DNA from: Muribaculaceae bacterium Zag1
Lineage (GTDB): Bacteria > Bacteroidota > Bacteroidia > Bacteroidales > Muribaculaceae
NCBI GenBank assembly: GCA_002633115.1
Contig: NWBJ01000081.1
Location: 1-64,000, forward strand
Length of the DNA stretch: 64,000 bases
Direction of reading: 5' to 3'
Under the pieces are notes generated by a model. The model searched no databases, was not told where the DNA came from, and worked only from the letters and a program-made list of their open reading frames with translations. The translations under genes and the position numbers were made by a program. This document shows positions 57,436-64,000 of this stretch, one piece after another; positions within the stretch are counted from its first letter, which is position 1, and every line of letters starts with the position of its first letter.

Positions 57436-57859
57436 ATCTGAAATCTGTTTTAATTTTTATTTCCCTATCCTGGATCCTTCTTTCCGAAGCCATCCGCAAG
57501 AGGTTTATCTGCGCATTACAGGGGCATCGTCAAGGGGCGAAAGGCAAGGTTTTCAAGATGATTTTTCGCCCATGCCGCAAAATCTCGCCGAAACAGCGCA
57601 TGACCTTTCCCGTCGCTCCCGGATGCCGAACTTCGCGCCGTAAACCTCGGTCGGTAGGCCTTGAGAAAGAACTATAATAAGACTGGTATAACAGGGTTAT
57701 TTATATACAACAGGCATTTTTGACCGAAGGGAAAATCTCCGGTGTATTCTCCTATGTATAAAAGGAATACCGGCAGTATGATGTATAAAAGGGAATCGCA
57801 GGTTTCCGGCTGATGGACATATAAAACAGGATGTCGGCGGTATCATACGAAAATGAAAT
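57436..57859 (-). promoter_or_regulatory. Leader L4 and its motif array
   Basis: It shares AAGGTTTTCAAGATGATTTT (57546-57565) and GGATGCCGAACTTCGCGCCG (57621-57640) exactly with leader L5. Upstream motifs are TATAACAGGG (57687), TATACAACAGG (57703), TATAAAAGG (57757), TATAAAAGGG (57784) and ATATAAAACAGG (57819). No gene is supported. Confidence 0.6.
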
Positions 57860-57892
57860 CCCCCTGCCCGGTTATCACAACCAAACAGGGGG
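57860..57892 (-). terminator. Terminator of the methylase/helicase gene
   Basis: CCCCCTG (57860-57866) and CAGGGGG (57886-57892) form a stem; the minus strand continues ATTTCATTTTCG. Confidence 0.65.
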
Positions 57893-57913
57893 AAAGGTCA
57901 GATATTATATAAA

Positions 57914-60900
57914 TCAGGCAGCGTAATCGGTCGCTCTCCTGCCGGGTATCGGCGTGGTGTCGGTCTCATTCACCGCATCTTCCTGTTCCGGCCTGTTGTC
58001 CTTAAGGCTCTCGTCAATCCGCTTCTTCAGTTCGTCACATTCCTTTTTCAGTGCGTCCAGTTCGTCCTGTCTGCCCCATGTGCGGCTGACGATGGACTGC
58101 AATGTGGGAAGCTCGCTTTCCAATTTGGCTATGCGCTCACGCTGCTGCTTTATGATAGAAGGCAATTTGTCAAGCGTGGCCTGCGGATAGAGTGCCGTGT
58201 CTGCAAAGCCCAATGGCAATGCACCGGAAATTCCGTAACGGTATTTCAGACCGCTTTTGCCCTCGACAAAGAAAGTGTTGCGGTCAAATGAACCGTTAAG
58301 GTTACATTCGCTCTTTACCAAAAGGTCAAGCCCCATGTAGGAGCCAATGGCGGAATATGCACAGCCCCGGTAAGTCTTGGCTATCCTGTGAAGCTCGCGC
58401 CCGGTCTTTTCCGCCGTGTCCTCGCCGGTCGAGAGCAGGGAAACGATTTTGTCACCGCTGTATGATGCCACATACTCAAGGTCATCTTCCATACGCTGTA
58501 TAAAGGATGCCGCCTTTTCCGTGTCCTGTCCGTTCTGCGCTATCTTGCGCTCCGCACGGCCTCGCTCTTTCTTGAATATGGCAAACTCTTTCTCCAGCTG
58601 CATGATTTTGTTGTCGAGCTTCGCCTTGTTCAACAGGTCGGTATTTCCCGAAAGGATTGCCACGAACTCGGCAAAGTTCATGCCGTTGTCCTCGTCCATG
58701 CTGTCCTCGTCGATGCGGCGCACGGCGATTGTGCCGTTGTTTATCTGATTGATAAACATTTGCTTGTTCTTTAAGAGGTTGAACTTATAAGCGTCAAGTG
58801 TCTTTTCCGTGCCGTAGATTACCACATCCACGGTGTTGTTGCCCCACAGCTTCACGGTGTTGCCTTTGCGCACAGCCCTACCGTTGCGCTGTTCCATGTC
58901 GGCAGGTCGCCACGGTATCTCAAGGTGATGCACCGCAACAGCCCTCTGCTGGGCGTTTACGCCTGTTCCCAACATGGATGTCGAGCCGAAAAGCACACGC
59001 ACCCGTCCTGCGTTCATGTCGGCAAACAGTTTCTTCCTCGCCCTCTCCGTGGTGGCGCACTGGATAAACTGTATCTCGTCAGCAGGGATGCCGAGCTGCA
59101 CCAATTTCTCCTTTATGTCGCTGTATATGTTCCATTCGTTAGGCTTGTATGTGGAAAGGTCGCTGAAAATGAACTGTGTGCCACGGTTTGCGTTTGAGCG
59201 CACATAATAGTCATAGACCGTCCTTGCGCAGATGGAAGCCTTGTTGTTTTCATCGTCATGGAACTTGTCGCCGAGCAGCCTCATGTCAAGAGCCATCTTT
59301 CGGGCCACGTTGGTAGCAATGAGCATTTTCGCCTTGTCGAGATTGTCGGGTTCGGGTGTGTCGAGCCCCAGATCCGTCCAATTTCCGGAATTTGCGAATG
59401 ACACAAGCCGTCCTATCATTTCCTCCTGTGCGATTGTCGGCGCATGGGAAAGGAAGCACACGTTCTTTTCCGGCACATCGAGGTTAATCATGTCGGCGGT
59501 GCGGTAGTCCGTTATCTCACGCAGGAAAGCGGCGAGTTCCGGCACTTTGATATAAGTGCGGAAGCGTTCTTTGCGTTTGATGCTTCCTGTCACGTTCAGC
59601 TCATAGTCGGCGCATTTCTTGGTGAATATCGCCGCCCATGCGTCAAAGCAGCTTATCCGTTGCCGTTTCAGTTCAGCAGGGCGCATATATTTGAACATCA
59701 CATAAAGCTCCGTAAGGGCATTGACAACGACAGTTCCCGACAGGAATGTTGCGCCCAAATCGCGCCCTGTCCGCTTCTGAATGTCACGGATTGCGAAAAG
59801 CAGGTTTGCAGCCCTTTGTGAGCCTTTCGTGTTGCCGATACCCGCAACCCTCGTGTGGCGTGTCTGAAACATTAAGTTCTTGAAAATGTGGCATTCGTCA
59901 ACGAAAATATGGTCTATTCCCATTGAGTGAAAATCCACCGTGTCATCCTTGCGGCTGTTGATGCTCATGCGCAGGTTGGCGAGCTTCGCCTGCAGGTTTT
60001 CCTGCCGTTTCTCAAGGCCGCTCTGCATCCTGCCGCTACGGTAACGCATGGTGCTTTCCTCCAATACCTCAAGACTACGCTCCACATCCTGCAGCTCTTC
60101 CGAGAAAATCTCAAACATCGTTTCATCGGACTGCGGGATTTTTGCGAACTGGTCGTGTGTCAAAATGATGCAATCCCAATTATTGTTTTGGATTTTGGAA
60201 AACACCTCTTTGCGGTTGGCTGGTGTGAAATCCTCCTTGCCGGGATAGAGTATCTTCGCTGACGGATAAGCCTTTCTGAAAGTGTCGGCTATCTCATGCA
60301 CGTTGGCTTTCAACCCGATAATCATAGGCTTGCGCACAAGTCCGAGACGCTTCATTTCGTAAGCAGCAACGCACATTATCATGGTTTTTCCAGTGCCTAC
60401 CTCATGCCAGCAGATGCCGCCGCCGTTCTGTTTTATCATCCAAATGGCATCCTTTTGTGACGGATAGAGTTCATCGTAGGGGAACTGCTCAAAGGACAGT
60501 CCGGGGAATGTCTGCGCCGAGCCGTCATAATGCGGACGGACATAGCAGTTGAAACGCTCGTTGTAGGCTCTCACAAGGTCATCGCGCACCTCTATGGGCT
60601 GGCTGTCGAGCCATGCATTGAACTTGCTGCGGATTTCCTGTATCTTTGTCGCCGCTTCCTGTATGGCTTCCTCGTCCGGCACACGCGCCTTGTCGCCGTT
60701 ACGGTACACCTCTTTGGTGATTTCGGGCACGGTGTCCTGCAGGGCGTGAACAAACAAGTCCTCGCCGTTGTAGTTGCGGACTGAATATGTATGATAAGCC
60801 ACAGCCGAATAACCCTGCAAGGAAACAACATAAGTGTCGTTCACATCGAAATACATAACCGTGGTATCGGTCTCGAAAAGCTCTGTCGCAAAAGCGGCAT

Positions 60901-62935
60901 ACAGGCTTGAGTCAATCCATCGCTCGCCCATATTGATGTCAAGCTCCTCATAAGGGATTGCTTCGGGTGTCGCTTCTTCCAACGCTTTCAGCGAGGCTTC
61001 CGTATAATCCTTTTCGCTGCCCTCAAGTTCCTGCAGCAGCGACATGATTTCCTTGTGCTTCGCAATCACATTCCCGGCAATGAACTTACCTTTGTTCTCC
61101 CATTCTCCCGATATGGGGTTGTAGAATATTTCGCCTTTTAGGTCGTCTATGGCTTCCGTCTCGCTCCTGTCCGAGCTTCGTGCGATAAACGGCATATCCA
61201 CCTTGCCGTAAAAATTGAGGCTTGTCGCCAACGCTTCCATTGGAGAAAGCACGGTCATGGTGTCTATCTTCTTGAACGCCACCGGCTCACGCATGATGTC
61301 AGCCTTGCCTATGGTATCGCCCGACTGCATTTCAATGGTGAACACCTCGACACCGAGGCTGTCAAGCATGATAAACTCCTTGTTGTCGTTGTCATGGAAA
61401 TATCCCCACTTGGCTACGAACTTGTCATATAGGGCGTTAAGCCGTTCCCGCAGTTCAGGATGTTCCTGTTCTTCCTCACGCTCCTTGTTTGACAGCTCAA
61501 GATAGGTCTCACGGATAGGGAAATAGTCGTTTGCCCTTTCTTTCGCCGCTTCTATATCAGCCATAGGCACGAAATCCACGGCTACATCGGCATAACGGCT
61601 TGACTTGCGCATCTTGAGGTTGCCGAGCTGCCCCTCGAACATCACCATTGCGCCGTCTTTCATCCACCATGCCACGGTGTCGGTGTATGCACGTTTGCCC
61701 ATATCTTTGGGCTTGGCGGTTATTTCCTCACCGAAAAGGTCAAAGAGCGACATCTGCCCCTGTGCGGTGTCCTGTCCGTCACCAGTGAAAAGGCTCTTGC
61801 GGAAGAAACGGCTGAAGTCCATTTTGAGCAATGCGGAGAAGTATTGCCGCATCATCGCTTCCTCACCCTGCCACTGGTATTTCCTTACATACTTGCCAAA
61901 CTGGTTCATGGAAATACGGCTGTCGGTGGCAAGTGCCGTCTTGGGCTGCATGAAAAGTTTGTTGGCATATTCCGTCACGATACCGTCCGTGCCGTTTTCC
62001 CTGCCTACCTGCATGAACAGCTGCTCACGGTGTGACAGGGTTGTTTTCCGTGTGTGCTTCTGGAACACCAACAGGTCAGTGCCTACCTCTATGCCGCCGG
62101 TCTCCATGAAGATGTTGTCGGGAAGCCGTAATGCGGTTATGAGGTCTGCATGGTTCACAAGGTACTCGCGCACGAACTTGTTGCCGGGAGTGTCGGCGAT
62201 GCCCCTTGAGGTCACGAAAGCGAGTATGCCGCCCTCGTTGAGCAAATCCATGGACTTTATGAAAAAGTAGTTGTGTATGGTCTTGGTGGACTGCTCGTAT
62301 ATGCCGCCCTTTTTCCACATATCGGCATCGAACACACGGAAGTTTCCAAACGGAATGTTTGAGGCGATGACATCAAATCCCTTGTCCTGCAGGTCTTGTT
62401 CCCCGATAGTCTCATATCCTGCGCTTATCGTGGTGGCGTTGTCATGGAGAAGCGAGAGGATAAGCCCTGTGATGGTGTCTTTCTCAAAAGCGTATGCCCT
62501 TGTTCCCTGCATGGCGGTTTTCAGAAATCCGCCAATCCCTGCGCTCGGCTCAAGGAAAGTGCGCATCTGCATACCGTTGTCCTTGAAAGTGGCGTGTATC
62601 TGTGCCGCCACGGTGTCGATGATGAATTGCGGAGTGTAGAACGCCGTCAGCACGGATGACTTTATGCTGTCAATGAGGGCTTTGTACTCCGTAATGTCGG
62701 ACTTTGCAAAAGCAAGCAGGATTTTCTGCAAGCGTTTCATAGGCTCTGCCATGCCGTCGGGCATGGGCTTGTCTGTGCCGATGTTCAGCACCTCTTTGAT
62801 GCCTCCGAAACCCGAATAAAGGGCTAATGTCTTTTTCTCGCTGTCAGTGGCCTGTCTGCCCTGACCGTGTACTGCCAAAGCTGTCTCTATGGCGTTTACG
62901 TTGTCGGCTAATGCCTTTTTCTTGTTGTATCTCAT
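57914..62935 (-). CDS. Giant N6-adenine methylase / SNF2-like helicase
   Basis: The 1673-residue product starts MRYNKKKALADNVNAIE; the frame upstream of 62935 is leader DNA. The methylase half has motif I FLEPSAGIGGFL and motif IV SNIPFGNF (a variant of NPPY). The helicase half has Walker A WHEVGTGKTMIM, FVDECHIFKN, and motifs V/VI SMLGTGVNAQQRAVAVHH...RPADMEQRNGRAVRKGN. A coiled C-terminus follows. Such proteins are hallmarks of large Bacteroidales mobile elements and may modify element DNA against restriction or help replication. Confidence 0.92.
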   Translation of the reverse strand: MRYNKKKALADNVNAIETALAVHGQGRQATDSEKKTLALYSGFGGIKEVLNIGTDKPMPDGMAEPMKRLQKILLAFAKSDITEYKALIDSIKSSVLTAFYTPQFIIDTVAAQIHATFKDNGMQMRTFLEPSAGIGGFLKTAMQGTRAYAFEKDTITGLILSLLHDNATTISAGYETIGEQDLQDKGFDVIASNIPFGNFRVFDADMWKKGGIYEQSTKTIHNYFFIKSMDLLNEGGILAFVTSRGIADTPGNKFVREYLVNHADLITALRLPDNIFMETGGIEVGTDLLVFQKHTRKTTLSHREQLFMQVGRENGTDGIVTEYANKLFMQPKTALATDSRISMNQFGKYVRKYQWQGEEAMMRQYFSALLKMDFSRFFRKSLFTGDGQDTAQGQMSLFDLFGEEITAKPKDMGKRAYTDTVAWWMKDGAMVMFEGQLGNLKMRKSSRYADVAVDFVPMADIEAAKERANDYFPIRETYLELSNKEREEEQEHPELRERLNALYDKFVAKWGYFHDNDNKEFIMLDSLGVEVFTIEMQSGDTIGKADIMREPVAFKKIDTMTVLSPMEALATSLNFYGKVDMPFIARSSDRSETEAIDDLKGEIFYNPISGEWENKGKFIAGNVIAKHKEIMSLLQELEGSEKDYTEASLKALEEATPEAIPYEELDINMGERWIDSSLYAAFATELFETDTTVMYFDVNDTYVVSLQGYSAVAYHTYSVRNYNGEDLFVHALQDTVPEITKEVYRNGDKARVPDEEAIQEAATKIQEIRSKFNAWLDSQPIEVRDDLVRAYNERFNCYVRPHYDGSAQTFPGLSFEQFPYDELYPSQKDAIWMIKQNGGGICWHEVGTGKTMIMCVAAYEMKRLGLVRKPMIIGLKANVHEIADTFRKAYPSAKILYPGKEDFTPANRKEVFSKIQNNNWDCIILTHDQFAKIPQSDETMFEIFSEELQDVERSLEVLEESTMRYRSGRMQSGLEKRQENLQAKLANLRMSINSRKDDTVDFHSMGIDHIFVDECHIFKNLMFQTRHTRVAGIGNTKGSQRAANLLFAIRDIQKRTGRDLGATFLSGTVVVNALTELYVMFKYMRPAELKRQRISCFDAWAAIFTKKCADYELNVTGSIKRKERFRTYIKVPELAAFLREITDYRTADMINLDVPEKNVCFLSHAPTIAQEEMIGRLVSFANSGNWTDLGLDTPEPDNLDKAKMLIATNVARKMALDMRLLGDKFHDDENNKASICARTVYDYYVRSNANRGTQFIFSDLSTYKPNEWNIYSDIKEKLVQLGIPADEIQFIQCATTERARKKLFADMNAGRVRVLFGSTSMLGTGVNAQQRAVAVHHLEIPWRPADMEQRNGRAVRKGNTVKLWGNNTVDVVIYGTEKTLDAYKFNLLKNKQMFINQINNGTIAVRRIDEDSMDEDNGMNFAEFVAILSGNTDLLNKAKLDNKIMQLEKEFAIFKKERGRAERKIAQNGQDTEKAASFIQRMEDDLEYVASYSGDKIVSLLSTGEDTAEKTGRELHRIAKTYRGCAYSAIGSYMGLDLLVKSECNLNGSFDRNTFFVEGKSGLKYRYGISGALPLGFADTALYPQATLDKLPSIIKQQRERIAKLESELPTLQSIVSRTWGRQDELDALKKECDELKKRIDESLKDNRPEQEDAVNETDTTPIPGRRATDYAA

Positions 62936-63236
62936 ATCTGACCTTAATGTTGAAGATTTATTTCTTCCCTCTCTTCCTGCTCCTTTCGGAGCCGTCCGCG
63001 AGGTGGTTATCTGCGCAACACAGGGGCATCTAAGAGGCTTTAGGGACAAGGTTTTCAAGATGATTTTACCGCCTGTCCGTAAAATCTCGCAGAAACTCCG
63101 TACAACCTTGGCTTATAAGCCCGGATGCCGAACTTCGCGCCGATAACCACCGGGAGTGACGGTTCCGGACAGAAAAAGATTTTTCTATAAGTGGCGGAGA
63201 ATTTCTATAAAAGGTCTGATTATAAGAGGCAGCGGC
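62936..63236 (-). promoter_or_regulatory. Leader L5 and its motif array
   Basis: It shares AAGGTTTTCAAGATGATTTT (63048-63067) and GGATGCCGAACTTCGCGCCG (63123-63142) with L4. Motifs CTATAAGTGG (63185), CTATAAAAGG (63205) and TTATAAGAGG (63220) lie next to the tandem repeats. Confidence 0.6.
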
Positions 63237-64000
63237 GGAAGTCGCGGGACAGGCCGCAGCACAGGCACGGCAGCCCGGAGTGCAGGGGAAGTCGGGGCGA
63301 AGAGCGAACCGTGGGTGTCACCGACAGGCTGTGTGTGGAAGCATTACACACTCTGCCGGCCCACGCTCGCCCTGTGCCGGAGGCCGCCCGGACTTGAACG
63401 GAACGCAGGGTGTCGGCGTGCCGGGCTTCGCGGGTGTCCTGCGGTGCGCCGGCGTTGATGAAAACAGTAAAAAGGTGAATCGGCCAAGCCGGACGATCTT
63501 CTTTATAAATGAGAATATCGCATTATAAAAGTAGGCGGGCGGAAGTCGCGGGACTGGCCGCAGCACAGGCACGGCAGCCCGGAGTGCAGGGAAAGTCGGG
63601 GCGAAGAGCGAACCGTGGGTGTCACCGACAGGCTGTGTGTGGAAGCATGACATACTCTGCCGGCCCACGCTCGCCCTGCGCCGGAGGCCGCCCGGGCTTG
63701 AACGGAACGCAGGGTGTCGGCGTGCCGGGCTTCGCGGGTGTCCTGCGGTGCGCCAGCGTTGATGAAAACAGTAAAAAGGTGAATCGGCCAAGCCGGACGA
63801 TCTTCTTTATAAATGGGAATATCGCATTATAAAAGCAGGCAGGCGGAAGTCGCGGGACTGGCCGCAGCACAGGCACGGCAGCCCGGAGTGTAGGGAAAGT
63901 CGGGGCGAAGAGCGAACCGTGGGTGTCACCGACAGGCTGTGTGTGGAAGCACGACACTCTCTGCCGACCCACGCTCGCCCTGCGCCGGAGGCCGCCCGGA
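63237..64000. repeat. Tandem direct repeat of about 303 bp, at least 2.5 copies
   Basis: Units begin with GGAAGTCGCGGGAC at 63237, 63541 and 63844 (periods 304 and 303 bp) and differ by scattered substitutions. Each unit is GC-rich but ends in an AT-rich stretch with CTTTATAAATG and TTATAAAAG. Several open frames exist on both strands but none has a convincing start or recognisable protein, and the 304/303 difference shifts frame. The array continues beyond the window. Confidence 0.85.

Noticed and set aside
62936..63058. N-terminal extension of the methylase/helicase
   Set aside because: The DNA is shared with leader L4, where it is noncoding.
63318..63972. Repeated open frames of 80-157 residues in the tandem array
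   Set aside because: Translations are Arg/Pro/Ala-rich on both strands, and the 304/303 period breaks the frame.
63237..64000. CRISPR array or diversity-generating repeat
   Set aside because: Units are about 303 bp with no spacers, and differences are scattered and not adenine-specific; no reverse transcriptase is nearby.
1..64000. tRNA genes or tRNA-derived attachment sites
   Set aside because: No cloverleaf or integrase-linked direct repeat could be found by eye.

Overview
The window looks like DNA from a member of the order Bacteroidales that carries a type IX secretion system. Supporting signs are repeated TAnnTTTG promoter -7 boxes, an absence of clear Shine-Dalgarno sites, a GLPGLI protein next to a TonB-dependent receptor, and a type IX C-terminal sorting domain. 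No rRNA, tRNA or CRISPR array was seen.

Left part (1-20.3 kb). A minus-strand pair encodes a GLPGLI-family secreted protein and a TonB-dependent outer-membrane receptor that is frameshifted and runs off the left edge. A plus-strand polymorphic-toxin locus follows: a regulatory region with 38-bp-phased repeats and a palindrome, a secreted protein ending in a type IX sorting domain (frameshifted in a G6 tract), a 3138-residue SpvB/FG-GAP/RHS protein with a DPWGL cleavage-type motif and a 259-residue glycine-zipper-rich tip, and a small multi-pass membrane protein overlapping it by 4 bp that is the likely immunity protein. A complete IS30-family element (17172-18339) follows, with perfect 32-bp inverted repeats. 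Next is an Abi_2/AbiF-like HEPN protein whose promoter and hairpin leader RNA are duplicated about 1.05 kb away beside the IS, as if a second abi gene had been lost.

Middle part (20.3-47.4 kb). This is a large mobile element. A plus-strand operon (20503-37089) encodes DUF4099-like, TOPRIM primase-like, PH-domain, two paralogous secreted, radical SAM, M23/GH73 cell-wall hydrolase, ArdC-like, OB-fold and MutS-I-like proteins. An ATPase is followed by a minus-strand operon (45699 down to 40557) ending in a MobV-type relaxase behind a hairpin-rich oriT candidate. A serine-recombinase-like protein without its catalytic serine is divergent from this operon. The 10-mer ATCATACTCT occurs upstream of both the transfer operon and this recombinase-like gene, suggesting one regulator. 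No VirB4, VirD4 or integrase gene is inside the window.

Right part (47.4-64 kb). A set of minus-strand operons encodes ParB, a phosphoribosyltransferase plus SLOG pair, LPD28-like and other small proteins, and a giant N6-methylase/helicase. Most are preceded by related leaders of about 200 bp and by arrays of TATAA(A/C)AGG-like motifs, a probable regulon. An AraC regulator with a divergent MFS exporter interrupts the set. The right edge is a noncoding tandem repeat of about 303 bp that continues out of the window.

Three genes are broken or shifted at homopolymers (A/T near 1965, G6 at 4519, A9 at 28696); these may be real switches or slippage sites, or assembly errors.
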